Assembly: GCA_963699225.1 (NCBI GenBank)
Contig: OY969423.1
Coordinates: forward strand, 1 to 64,000
Origin: VRUE01 sp963699225
GTDB lineage: Bacteria; Actinomycetota; Thermoleophilia; Solirubrobacterales; 70-9
Direction of reading: 5' to 3'
DNA: 64,000 nucleotides
Shown: positions 33,771 to 41,068 of the stretch, piece after piece
Layout: every line of letters starts with the position of its first letter
Numbering within the stretch: position 1 is the stretch's first letter
The notes under the pieces: model-generated
What the model saw: only the letters and a program-made list of their open reading frames with translations
Database searches by the model: none
Told to the model about the DNA's origin: nothing
Made by a program: the position numbers and the translations under genes

Positions 33771-33819
33771 GTTCCGGTGTGCCTTTTCCCCGATATAAGA
33801 GGACAAAGCGCACCGGAAC
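33771..33819. terminator. Imperfect 19-bp hairpin after the thiolase gene
   Basis: Bases 33771-33789 and 33801-33819 pair at 16 of 19 positions with an 11-nt loop (33790-33800). The outer 9 bp are perfect. It begins 3 nt after the thiolase stop (minus strand) and its distal arm contains CTTTT, so a terminator for the thiolase is likely. Confidence 0.6.
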
Positions 33820-33822
33820 GGG

Positions 33823-35025
33823 TCAGACCGCTTCGAAGATCGTGGCCAGGCCCTGGCCGACGCCGACGCACATGGTGGCGATGCCGTATTTGGCCTTACG
33901 GCGGCGTAGCTCGCGGACCAGGGTGCCGGCGAGGCGGGCGCCGGTGCAGCCGAGGGGGTGGCCGAGGGCGATCGCGCCACCGTTGACGTTGAGCTTCTCC
34001 TCGTCGATGCCGAGCTCGCGGGCGCTGGCGAGGACCTGCGAGGCGAAGGCCTCGTTGAGCTCGATCAGGTCAATGTCGTCGAGTGTGAGGCCGGCGGCCT
34101 TAAGGGCACGGGGGATGGCGAGGGCGGGGCCGATGCCCATGTAGGCGGGGTCGACGCCGGCGACGCCGAAGGCGACGACGCGGGCCAGCGGTTCGGCGCC
34201 GAGCTCCTTCGCCCCGGCCTCTGAGGCGACCAGGGTGCAGGCGGCGCCGTCGTTGAGGGTCGAGGCGTTGCCGGCGGTGACCGTGCCGCCCTCGCGGAAG
34301 GCGGGCCGCAGCTTCGCCATCGTCTCCAGTGAGGCGTCGGCGCGCGGGCCCTCGTCGGTGTCGACCGTGACCGTCTCGCGGCGACCCTTCGGCGCCTCGA
34401 TCGGGACGATCTCCTCGGCGAAGATGCCGGCCTCCTGGGCGGCGACGGCGCGCTGGTGGCTGCGCAGGCCCCAGGCGTCCTGGTCCTCGCGGCTGATTCC
34501 GTAGCGCTCGGCGACGTTCTCGCCGGTCTCGCCCATCGATTCGGTCGAGATGCCGAGCTCGGCCATGCGCGGGTTGACGAAGCGCCAGCCGAGCGTGGTG
34601 TCGTGCATCGTCTGCGGACCGCGAGGTAGGCCGCGCTCGGGCTTGCCGACCACCCAGGGGGCGCGGCTCATCGACTCGACCCCGCCGCCGAGATAGAAGT
34701 CGCCCTCGCCGAGCTTGACCGCCCGGGCGGCGCAGTTGATCGCCTCCAGGCCGGAGGCGCAGAGGCGGTTGACGGTGGCGCCGGGAACGCTGTGGGGGAG
34801 GCCGGCGAGCAGTGCCGCCATCCGCGCCACGTCGCGGTTGTCCTCGCCCGACTGGTTGGCGGCGCCGAGGTAGACGTCGGTGATCCGCTCGGGGTCGACG
34901 CCGGTTCGCTCGACCACGGCGGCGATCGTGTGCGCCGCCATGTCATCGGGGCGAATGCCCGAGAGCGCACCGCGGTAGCCGCCCATCGGCGTGCGCACCG
35001 CGTCGATCAGGTAGGCCTCGCTCAC
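33823..35025 (-). CDS. Thiolase (acetyl-CoA acyltransferase)
   Basis: A 400-residue thiolase for the last step of beta-oxidation or beta-ketoadipyl-CoA cleavage. The nucleophile Cys is in NRLCASGLEAI near residue 88; the His and second Cys are in NGGAIALGHPLGCTGAR near 350 and CVGVGQG near 382. ESMSRAPWVVGK near 115 resembles the PcaF/PaaJ subgroup. It starts with GTG at 35025, with a TAATCC box 6 nt upstream. Not contiguous with the dehydrogenase operon but in the same direction. Confidence 0.93.
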   Translation of the reverse strand: MSEAYLIDAVRTPMGGYRGALSGIRPDDMAAHTIAAVVERTGVDPERITDVYLGAANQSGEDNRDVARMAALLAGLPHSVPGATVNRLCASGLEAINCAARAVKLGEGDFYLGGGVESMSRAPWVVGKPERGLPRGPQTMHDTTLGWRFVNPRMAELGISTESMGETGENVAERYGISREDQDAWGLRSHQRAVAAQEAGIFAEEIVPIEAPKGRRETVTVDTDEGPRADASLETMAKLRPAFREGGTVTAGNASTLNDGAACTLVASEAGAKELGAEPLARVVAFGVAGVDPAYMGIGPALAIPRALKAAGLTLDDIDLIELNEAFASQVLASARELGIDEEKLNVNGGAIALGHPLGCTGARLAGTLVRELRRRKAKYGIATMCVGVGQGLATIFEAV

Positions 35026-35059
35026 GATCCAGGATTAAAGGGGACGGCCGGCGCGCGCG

Positions 35060-35065
35060 TATCCT
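35060..35065 (+). promoter_or_regulatory. -10 box of a leaderless gene
   Basis: TATCCT lies exactly 6 nt before the GTG start at 35072, with no ribosome-binding site between. Confidence 0.45.
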
Positions 35066-35071
35066 TGGCTC

Positions 35072-35365
35072 GTGTTCTTCGTCCTCGGAACAGTTGCGAT
35101 GGTGCTTCTCGTCGTCGGCGTGCTCTTCCTGATCGAGCACTTCTACACCGGCAACAACGCCGAACTGCTCGACTGGAAACCGACCCGCTCGCCCGAACTC
35201 GAGGCGCAGAACGAAATCGACGACGTGCAGCAGATGCTCGAGGCGCAGAACGAGATGCGCCGCCGCCGCGGCGCCGTCGAGCGCAACGAGCAGGAGCTGC
35301 GCGACGAGGTTGCCGCCGAGGAGCGCGAGCGCCTGCGGCGCCGCCGCAGTTTCGAAGCGACCTAG
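35072..35365 (+). CDS. Small membrane protein with cytoplasmic coiled coil
   Basis: A 97-residue protein with one N-terminal membrane helix (residues ~4-22) and a charged Glu/Arg/Gln-rich tail predicted as coiled coil (about 43-92). No family recognised. Its start is set by the -10 box 6 nt upstream. Its stop overlaps the MFS transporter stop on the other strand as CTAG. Confidence 0.6.
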   Translation: MFFVLGTVAMVLLVVGVLFLIEHFYTGNNAELLDWKPTRSPELEAQNEIDDVQQMLEAQNEMRRRRGAVERNEQELRDEVAAEERERLRRRRSFEAT

Positions 35366-36780
35366 GCGACACCGCGCTGCGGGGCGAGCTCGGCGGTCGG
35401 TTGGGGCGTTGGCTCAGGAGCGGCCGCTGGCCTGACGGCGGGACCGAATGCCAGGGCCAGCGCCGCCGTGCCGAGCCCGGCGCCAAGGGCGAAGGCCCAG
35501 CCGCGCTGCAGGCCGGCGAGCAGGTCGCCGCCGGTTGAGTCGTCGAGCAGGGCGATCAGCACCGCGACCCCGATCGCCGAGCCGAGCTGGCGGGCCATGC
35601 CGAAGACCGCGGTGCCGGTGGCGAAGCGGGAGGGGGGAAGGGCGGCGGTGGCCGCGGCCGGGAGCGTGCCCAGGACCATGCCGACGCCAGCGCCGCCGAG
35701 GACGAAGCCGGGCAGGAAGCTCGACGCGTAGGCCGGTTCGCTGCCGACCGTGGCGAGGATCACGGCGAAGCCAGTGGCGAAAGTGAGGCCGCCCGCGGCT
35801 GCGACCGGGCGCTGCCCGATGCGACCGCCGAGCCGTCCGGAGGGGATGGCGAAGATCGCCGCGGTCAGCGGTCCCGGCGAGAGGGCGAGGCCGGCCTTCA
35901 GCGCCGAGTAGCCCCAGACTTCGGTCAGCAGCAGCACGCCGGAGAGCAGCATCGCGCCGAAGCCGGCGAAGAAGACCATCGCGGCAAGGTTGGCGAGGGC
36001 GAAGGAGCGCACGCGCAGCAGCGGCAGCTCGATCACCGGCGCCTCGTGGCGGCCGGAGCGGACGACGAAGGCGACGACCAGGGCGACCGCGGCGGCGAAG
36101 GAGGCGAGGGCGCGGGGATCGGCCCAGCCCCACTCGGGGCCCTTGACGATGCCGAGCGTGAGCAGGCCGATGCCGAGCGCCAGCTCGGCGGCGCCGAGCA
36201 GGTCGGGGCGGCCGTCTTCGGGCTCGCGCACCTCCTGCAGGGCGCGCCAGGCGACGATCGCGGTGATCACGCCGATCGGCACATTGACGAGGAAGATCCA
36301 GCGCCAGTCCAGCTGCACGAGCAAGCCGCCGATCGGCGGGCCGAGGGCGGCGGCGACGCCGCCCACCGCCGACCAGATGCCGATCGCCAGCGGCCGCTGC
36401 GCCGGCGGGAAGGCGGGCAGGATCAGGCCCAGCGTGGTCGGCAGCATCATCGCCCCGCCGGCGGCCTGCAGGACGCGGGCGCCGACCAGGAACGGCACGG
36501 AGGGGGCGAGCGCGCAGAGGGCGGAGGCGGCAGAGAAGAGCAGCAGGCCGGCGATGAAGACGCGCTTGCGGCCGACGCGGTCGGCGATTCGCCCGGCGGG
36601 GACGAGCAGAGCAGCGAAGACGATCGCGTAGGCGTTCAGCACCCAGGAGAGGGAGGGCAGCGAGGCGCCGTTGAAATCCCGCGCCAGCTCGGGGAAGGCG
36701 ATGTTGACGATGAAGAGGTCGAGGCTGGCCATGAAGAGGCCGACAGAGGTGATCAAGAGGACCTTCCAGCGCTGCTCCAT
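35362..36780 (-). CDS. MFS drug efflux transporter (DHA2/EmrB-QacA type, 14 helices)
   Basis: A 472-residue proton-coupled exporter. It opens with MASLDLFIVNIAFPEL (motif D1 of 14-helix exporters), has the loop motif GRIADRVGRKRVF near residue 65, motif C-like GPPIGGLLVQLDWRWIFLVN near 150, and about 14 hydrophobic segments. The ATG at 36780 has GGAG 6 nt upstream; the longer frame to 36840 runs into the operator region. It is divergent from an HxlR regulator, with two palindromic operators in the 88-nt gap, so repression by that regulator is likely. Substrate unknown, probably a small toxic compound. Confidence 0.92.
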   Translation of the reverse strand: MEQRWKVLLITSVGLFMASLDLFIVNIAFPELARDFNGASLPSLSWVLNAYAIVFAALLVPAGRIADRVGRKRVFIAGLLLFSAASALCALAPSVPFLVGARVLQAAGGAMMLPTTLGLILPAFPPAQRPLAIGIWSAVGGVAAALGPPIGGLLVQLDWRWIFLVNVPIGVITAIVAWRALQEVREPEDGRPDLLGAAELALGIGLLTLGIVKGPEWGWADPRALASFAAAVALVVAFVVRSGRHEAPVIELPLLRVRSFALANLAAMVFFAGFGAMLLSGVLLLTEVWGYSALKAGLALSPGPLTAAIFAIPSGRLGGRIGQRPVAAAGGLTFATGFAVILATVGSEPAYASSFLPGFVLGGAGVGMVLGTLPAAATAALPPSRFATGTAVFGMARQLGSAIGVAVLIALLDDSTGGDLLAGLQRGWAFALGAGLGTAALALAFGPAVRPAAAPEPTPQPTAELAPQRGVA

Positions 36781-36800
36781 TCGCCGCTCCAATCCACTGG

Positions 36801-36815
36801 CTTGCAATTTGCAAG
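36801..36815. promoter_or_regulatory. Operator 1 for HxlR regulator
   Basis: CTTGCAATTTGCAAG is a near-perfect palindrome (7-bp arms, CTTGCAA with TTGCAAG, around one central base). It sits 20 nt upstream of the transporter start codon and matches operator 2 in its arms. Confidence 0.7.
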
Positions 36816-36833
36816 TGACCCTAACAGAACTAA

Positions 36834-36848
36834 CTTGCAAAAAGCAAG
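36834..36848. promoter_or_regulatory. Operator 2 for HxlR regulator
   Basis: CTTGCAAAAAGCAAG repeats the CTTGC and GCAAG arms of operator 1. The centres are 33 bp apart, about three helical turns, so dimers would bind the same DNA face. It overlaps the likely -35 (TTGCAA) of the regulator's own promoter, which suggests autoregulation. Confidence 0.7.
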
Positions 36849-36862
36849 CTAAGGGCTAGACT
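36835..36862 (+). promoter_or_regulatory. Promoter of the HxlR gene (leaderless)
   Basis: TTGCAA at 36835-36840 and TAGACT at 36857-36862 are separated by 16 nt. TAGACT ends 6 nt before the ATG at 36869, implying a leaderless transcript. The -35 is embedded in operator 2. Confidence 0.55.
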
Positions 36863-36868
36863 GGCGCC

Positions 36869-37360
36869 ATGGCAATCAAGGCATTCGCCGAGCTCAACTG
36901 CTCGATCGCCCGGCCACTCTCCTTCCTCGGCGAGCGCTGGTCGCTGCTGGTGCTGCGCGAGCTCTTCCTCGGCCGCCGCCGCTTCGACGAGATGCAGGAA
37001 ACGCTGGGGGTGGCCAGCAATGTGCTCAGCCAGCGCCTCGCGACCCTGGTCGAGGAAGGCATCGCCGAGCGCCACCTCTACAGCGAGCACCCCGAGCGCT
37101 TCGAGTACCGGCTGACCAAGAAGGGGCGAGACCTGCAGCCGGTGTTGCTCGCCCTGTTGCGTTGGGGCGACCGCTACACGGCCGACGAGACCGGGGCGCC
37201 GCTGGAGACTGTCCATCGCGATTGCGGCAAGCCCTTCCACATGGTCCCGACCTGCTCGGAGTGCGGCGGCGAGGTCCGCCCCGACAACGTTGAAAGCCGT
37301 CCCGGCCCCGGCGCCAACGACGAGCAGCGCCGCCGCTACGCCGAGCGGCGCGCGGCCTGA
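36869..37360 (+). CDS. HxlR-family transcriptional regulator
   Basis: A 163-residue winged-helix repressor. The family core CSIARPLSFLGERWSLLVLREL is interrupted here only by minor changes, followed by RRFDEMQETLGVASNVLSQRLATL, the recognition helix region (residues ~38-60). A C-terminal extension has HRDCGKPF and CSECGG, a likely metal or redox-sensing site. It is divergent from the MFS exporter, with two operators between them; a role in sensing the exported compound is inferred. Confidence 0.9.
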   Translation: MAIKAFAELNCSIARPLSFLGERWSLLVLRELFLGRRRFDEMQETLGVASNVLSQRLATLVEEGIAERHLYSEHPERFEYRLTKKGRDLQPVLLALLRWGDRYTADETGAPLETVHRDCGKPFHMVPTCSECGGEVRPDNVESRPGPGANDEQRRRYAERRAA

Positions 37361-37362
37361 GC

Positions 37363-37797
37363 TTGGCCCGAGCGCTGATCGTCGGCTGCGGCTGCCGCGG
37401 CCGCGAGCTTGGTGCCGGCCTGCTCAAAGAGGGCTGGGCCGTGCGCGGCACCAGCCGGCGCGAGGAAGGGATGAAGGCGATCGAGGCAGCCGGGATCGAG
37501 CCGGCGCTTGCCGACCCCGAGAGCCCGGCGACCGTGCTCGACTTGGTCGGCGACGTCGCCGCGGTCTACTGGCTGCTCGGCTCGGCGACGGGCGAGCCGG
37601 AGAACGTCGAGGCGATCCACGACTCTCGCTTGGAGCGGCTGCTCGAGCGCCTCGTGGAAACGCCGGTGCGCCGCTTCGTCTACGAGGCCTATGGCTCGGT
37701 CGCCCCCGACATCCTCGCGGGCGGTGCTGCCCTGGTCGAACGGGCGGCGGAGACCTGGCGAATCCCGGTCGAGGTCCTGCGCTCGCCTGATGTGTAA
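37363..37797 (+). CDS. Short NAD(P)-binding Rossmann protein
   Basis: A 144-residue protein starting with TTG at 37363, 2 nt after the HxlR stop. It has an N-terminal nucleotide-binding motif, VGCGCRGRELGAGL, and VRRFVYEAYGS near residue 105, resembling the first half of NAD-dependent epimerases of the YeeZ type. It is shorter than typical enzymes of that fold and may lack a catalytic domain. Probably co-transcribed with hxlR. Confidence 0.65.
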   Translation: MARALIVGCGCRGRELGAGLLKEGWAVRGTSRREEGMKAIEAAGIEPALADPESPATVLDLVGDVAAVYWLLGSATGEPENVEAIHDSRLERLLERLVETPVRRFVYEAYGSVAPDILAGGAALVERAAETWRIPVEVLRSPDV

Positions 37798-37831
37798 CGC
37801 GTTGACCGTCTCATGGGACCACAACGCGTTG
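37796..37831. promoter_or_regulatory. Two AACGCGTT palindromes upstream of peroxiredoxin
   Basis: AACGCGTT occurs at 37796-37803 and 37823-37830, 27 bp apart; the second extends to CAACGCGTTG. They lie about 85-115 nt upstream of the peroxiredoxin start. They could be an operator pair; the regulator is unknown. Confidence 0.35.
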
Positions 37832-37914
37832 CAGGGGTGGACGGGACGGACATATGACTAAACTCGGATAGGGATTTAGGTAAATGTGAAAACAGCGAGC
37901 GAAGGAGCAGTCTG

Positions 37915-38586
37915 ATGGCGCTGCAGCTTGGTGACGTAGCACCCGACTTCGAGGCCGAGACGACCGAGGGCCGGATCAAGTTCCACGACTGGATCGGCGA
38001 CTCGTGGGCGGTGCTGTTCTCGCACCCCAAGGACTTCACGCCGGTCTGCACGACCGAGCTCGGCTACATGGCGAGCATCGAGCCCGAGTTCGCCAAGCGC
38101 AACGTCAAAATCATCGGTCTCTCGATCGATGCTCTCGACCGGCACGAGGAGTGGGCGAAGGACATCGGGGACACGCAGGGCACGGCGCCCAACTACCCGA
38201 TCATCAGCGACACCGACTTCAACGTCGCCAGGCTCTACGGGATGCTGCCGGGGAACGTCTCGGGCGACGCCGCGGACCGCACGCCGGCCGACAACCAGAC
38301 CGTGCGCAACGTCTTCGTCATCGGCCCCGACAAGAAGATCAAACTGATCCTGGTCTACCCGATGACCACCGGGCGCAACTTCGACGAGGTCCTGCGCGTG
38401 ATCGACTCGCTGCAGCTGACCGCCAACCACAAAGTCGCCACCCCAGCCCAGTGGCAGCAGGGCGACGACGTGATCATCGCCGGCTCGGTCTCCAACGACG
38501 AAGCGAAAGAGGCCTACCCGAACGGCTGGGAGTCCCCGCGCCCCTACATCCGCATCGTCCCGCAGTCCGAGGCCGAGAAGGCCTGA
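37915..38586 (+). CDS. 1-Cys peroxiredoxin (Prx6 type)
   Basis: A 223-residue peroxidase that reduces hydroperoxides. The peroxidatic Cys is in HPKDFTPVCTTE near residue 45, with the catalytic Arg in VRNVFVIGPDKKI near 140. The long C-terminal extension with YPMTTGRNFDEVLRVIDSLQL marks the Prx6/AhpC-TSA 1-Cys class; no resolving Cys is seen. The start has GGAG 8 nt upstream. A bidirectional terminator follows. Confidence 0.93.
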   Translation: MALQLGDVAPDFEAETTEGRIKFHDWIGDSWAVLFSHPKDFTPVCTTELGYMASIEPEFAKRNVKIIGLSIDALDRHEEWAKDIGDTQGTAPNYPIISDTDFNVARLYGMLPGNVSGDAADRTPADNQTVRNVFVIGPDKKIKLILVYPMTTGRNFDEVLRVIDSLQLTANHKVATPAQWQQGDDVIIAGSVSNDEAKEAYPNGWESPRPYIRIVPQSEAEKA

Positions 38587-38600
38587 CCCAAGCTGGACGC

Positions 38601-38625
38601 GGAGCGCCTCTAGTCGAGGCGCTCC
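38601..38625. terminator. Bidirectional hairpin terminator
   Basis: GGAGCGCCTC (38601-38610) pairs perfectly with GAGGCGCTCC (38616-38625) around a 5-nt loop. It lies 14 nt after the peroxiredoxin stop and covers the last codons and the stop of the convergent Nudix gene. No T run follows on either side. Confidence 0.65.
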
Positions 38626-39107
38626 AACAGGTCGCCGAGGATCCTCGCCGTGGCTCCCCAGATCAACTGCCCCTCGACCTCATAGGTCGGGGTGTGGATG
38701 GGGACGCCGCGGCGGACCAGGCGACGCATCTCATAGCTCTCGCGCAGCACCTCGAGCGAGAAGGTGAGGACGGTCTCGACCTCGGCCGGGTTCGGCTGCA
38801 GGTCGAGCTCCCGGGGGTGGGGGATGCGGCCGACGAAGGGGTGGATCCGGTAGCTGGTGACGAAGGTGTTGGTGGGCGGCAGTTCCTCGCCCAGCTCGAC
38901 GATGGCGGGATCGAGGCCGATCTCCTCCTGCGCCTCGCGCAGCGCCGTCGCGCTGAGGTCGGCGTCCTCGGGATCGCGGCGGCCCCCCGGGAAGGAGATC
39001 TCGCCCGCGTGACGCCGCAGGTCGGCGCGGCGCTCGGTGAAGACGAGCCCGGGCTCGTCGTCCGGCCAGCCGTAAAGAGGGAGAAGAACGGCAGATTCGA
39101 TCGTCAT
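38610..39107 (-). CDS. Nudix hydrolase (CoA pyrophosphatase-like)
   Basis: A 165-residue enzyme. The Nudix box runs from GGRRDPEDADLSATALREAQEEIGL (residues ~44-68), with the metal-binding REAQEE. The preceding RRHAGEISFPGG matches the NudL/NUDT7 coenzyme A pyrophosphatase signature. The ATG at 39107 is chosen; the frame is open to 39167 but there it lies in repeat copy C. The stop sits in a terminator hairpin. Confidence 0.88.
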   Translation of the reverse strand: MTIESAVLLPLYGWPDDEPGLVFTERRADLRRHAGEISFPGGRRDPEDADLSATALREAQEEIGLDPAIVELGEELPPTNTFVTSYRIHPFVGRIPHPRELDLQPNPAEVETVLTFSLEVLRESYEMRRLVRRGVPIHTPTYEVEGQLIWGATARILGDLLERLD

Positions 39108-39112
39108 GTCTA

Positions 39113-39212
39113 GAGACGGCGAAAACCAAGCCTGGCAAGGACGCAGGGAGCGCCGCGTGCTCTGCACGCAAGCGACCGAGGACGCCGGCAGGCGCCGGTT
39201 TGCAGCCGTCTC
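39113..39212 (-). repeat. Intergenic structured repeat, copy C
   Basis: Read on the minus strand it has the family blocks CTGCAAACCGGCGC, CGTCCTCGGTCG, a variable hairpin (GCGTGC and GCACGC, 39155-39169), CTCCCTGCGTCCTTGCC and GCTTGGTTTTC. Ends pair as GAGACGGC (39113-39120) and GCCGTCTC (39205-39212). It fills the gap between the SDR gene, whose stop it overlaps, and the Nudix start 6 nt away. Confidence 0.75.
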
Positions 39213-40023
39213 AAATGATCACCTGGACGGTGCCGCCGTCTACTGACCAGGCGGCGCCGCTGACGTAGGAGGCGCGCTCGGAGCAGAGGAAGACGATCGC
39301 GCCGGCAATCTCGGCCGACTCGGCGAGGCGGCCGATCGGGCGCTTGGAGCCGGCGGTGGCGAGGGCTTGCTCGCGCGTGGCGTCGCCTGACATTTGCTGC
39401 GACTGGTCGAGCAGGCCGCCGGGCTCCATCCACATCTCCGATTCGACCGGGCCGGGGCAGATCGCGTTGACCAGCACGCCGCTCTTGGCGTAGCGGTCGG
39501 CGAAGAGGCGCGAGAGCGAGAGCTCGGCCGCCTTCGCCACCGAGTACTCGGGCATCGCCGAAGAGGGCCGCTTGCCGGCGGTCGAGCAGACGTTGACGAT
39601 GCGGCCCCAGCCGCGCTCGGCCATCGGCGGCGCCGCGGCGCGGATCGCCCGCAGTGGGGCCATCACGTTGAGCTCGTACTGGGCGCGCCAGTCCTCATCG
39701 GGGACGTCGTCGAGATCACGCCACTGGGCGCTGCCGGCGTTGTTGACGAGGACGTCGAGGGCGCCGAAATGATCCGTCGCCGCGGCCAGCATGCGCTCGC
39801 CCGCGTCCTCGTCGGTGATGTCGAGGACGAGTGTTTCGGCGGTGCCGCCCATCTCGGCTCCCGCCTCGCGGGCGGCTCGCGCGGCGGTCTCCAGCCGCTC
39901 CCTATTGCGCGCCACCAGCAGCACGTTGGCGCCCTCGGCGCAGAGCAGCTTCGCCGTCTCGGCGCCGATCCCGCGGCTGGCGCCGGTGACGACGCAGCCG
40001 CGCCCCTCTAGGCCGAGGTCCAC
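39211..40023 (-). CDS. Short-chain dehydrogenase/reductase
   Basis: A 270-residue Rossmann enzyme. Cofactor motif TGASRGIGAE at residues 13-22, NNAG near 94, catalytic Ser in VNVCSTAGKR near 144, and Tyr-x3-Lys in YSVAKAAEL near 157. Arg residues after the second strand (VARNRERL) suggest NADP preference. GTG start at 40023 with AAGGAGG 4 nt upstream, one of the clearest ribosome-binding sites in the window. Substrate unknown. Confidence 0.92.
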   Translation of the reverse strand: MDLGLEGRGCVVTGASRGIGAETAKLLCAEGANVLLVARNRERLETAARAAREAGAEMGGTAETLVLDITDEDAGERMLAAATDHFGALDVLVNNAGSAQWRDLDDVPDEDWRAQYELNVMAPLRAIRAAAPPMAERGWGRIVNVCSTAGKRPSSAMPEYSVAKAAELSLSRLFADRYAKSGVLVNAICPGPVESEMWMEPGGLLDQSQQMSGDATREQALATAGSKRPIGRLAESAEIAGAIVFLCSERASYVSGAAWSVDGGTVQVII

Positions 40024-40048
40024 ACGGTCCTCCTTGATCCGTGGTCCA

Positions 40049-40447
40049 TCAGAGCGTCTCGATCTTGTCGGCGATCGTGACCTCGGTCTCGCCGGAGATC
40101 AGTTTGTGGACCGGGCACTTGCCGGCGACGATGAGCAGGCGCTTGCGCTGCTCGTCGCTGAGCTCGCTCGGCAGTCGCAGCGTCACCGCGAAGGAGAGCG
40201 GCGCGCCGTCGCGGTACTCGACGTCCACATCGACCTCGACCTGGCCGACCTCCCAGCCATTGCGCTCGGCGTACATCTCGATCGTTATCGCGGTGCAGCC
40301 GGCGAGGCTGGCGGCGAGAAGGCGGGTGGGGGAGGGACCGGTGTCGGAGCCGCCCGCGGCGGTCGGCTCGTCGATCCGGATCGCGTGGCCGCCCTCGATC
40401 TCGACGTCGTGGGCGTAGCCGCTGCGGCGTTGGGCAACGACCTTCAT
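40049..40447 (-). CDS. OsmC-family peroxidase-like protein
   Basis: A 132-residue protein. The two conserved Cys residues of the OsmC/Ohr fold are in LAGCTAITIEMYAERN (near 52) and AGKCPVHKLI (near 112), with the Glu in between. It probably reduces organic hydroperoxides in a dithiol mechanism. It lies 14 nt after the adenosyltransferase start region in the same direction, so co-transcription is likely. Confidence 0.88.
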   Translation of the reverse strand: MKVVAQRRSGYAHDVEIEGGHAIRIDEPTAAGGSDTGPSPTRLLAASLAGCTAITIEMYAERNGWEVGQVEVDVDVEYRDGAPLSFAVTLRLPSELSDEQRKRLLIVAGKCPVHKLISGETEVTIADKIETL

Positions 40448-40461
40448 CGCGGCGCGCTCAC

Positions 40462-41034
40462 CTAGACCGACTTGCGGCGCCGGCCCTCGAAGAGCGCCGG
40501 GTCATCGACGTCGACGAAGCGGGCCATCGCGTAGGCGTAGTCGGAGGCGCGGTTGACCAGGTGGATCACCGTCTCGCTCGCCAGCTCCCCTTCCTCGGCG
40601 AGGGCGGCGATGCGGCGCTCGGCGCGGCGAATCACGGTGCGGGCGACGTCGAGCTGAGCGGAGAGCTGGTTGCCACCGGGGATGACGAACTGCGGCGGCA
40701 GCTCGACCTCGCTCATGTAGCGGTCGATCCGCTGCTCGAGCTCGGCGACCATCTCCTCGGTGGTGCGGCTGATCCCGTCTTCGAGGCGGTCGGCTGCTTC
40801 GGGCGCGGTCGCAAGCTCGGCGCCGGCGATGAAGAGGTCGTCCTGCAGGCGCAGGATGTCGGCGGCAAGCTCGGCCTGGCCGGCGTCGCAGAGGGCGCGG
40901 GCGACGCCGAGCTGAGAGCAGGCCTCATCGAGCGCGCCGTAGGCCTCGGTGCGGCCGTGGTGCTTGGGCACGCGGCCGCCGTACCAGAGCGAGGTGGTGC
41001 CGTCGTCGCCCTTCTTGGTGTAGATCTTGACCAC
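40462..41034 (-). CDS. ATP:cob(I)alamin adenosyltransferase, PduO type
   Basis: A 190-residue enzyme that makes adenosylcobalamin, the cofactor of enzymes such as methylmalonyl-CoA mutase. The ATP-binding N terminus is YTKKGDDGTTSLWYGGRV; RTVIRRAERRIAAL near residue 135 and LVNRASDYAYAMAR near 160 are the family active-site segments. Start is GTG at 41034, with TAGGAT 6 nt upstream. Confidence 0.93.
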   Translation of the reverse strand: MVKIYTKKGDDGTTSLWYGGRVPKHHGRTEAYGALDEACSQLGVARALCDAGQAELAADILRLQDDLFIAGAELATAPEAADRLEDGISRTTEEMVAELEQRIDRYMSEVELPPQFVIPGGNQLSAQLDVARTVIRRAERRIAALAEEGELASETVIHLVNRASDYAYAMARFVDVDDPALFEGRRRKSV

Positions 41035-41040
41035 GGAGCG

Positions 41041-41046
41041 ATCCTA
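41041..41046 (-). promoter_or_regulatory. -10 box of a leaderless gene
   Basis: On the minus strand TAGGAT ends exactly 6 nt before the GTG start of the adenosyltransferase gene, with no ribosome-binding site between. Confidence 0.45.
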
Positions 41047-41068
41047 CGCCGCGCGGTCCCCGTAAGCC

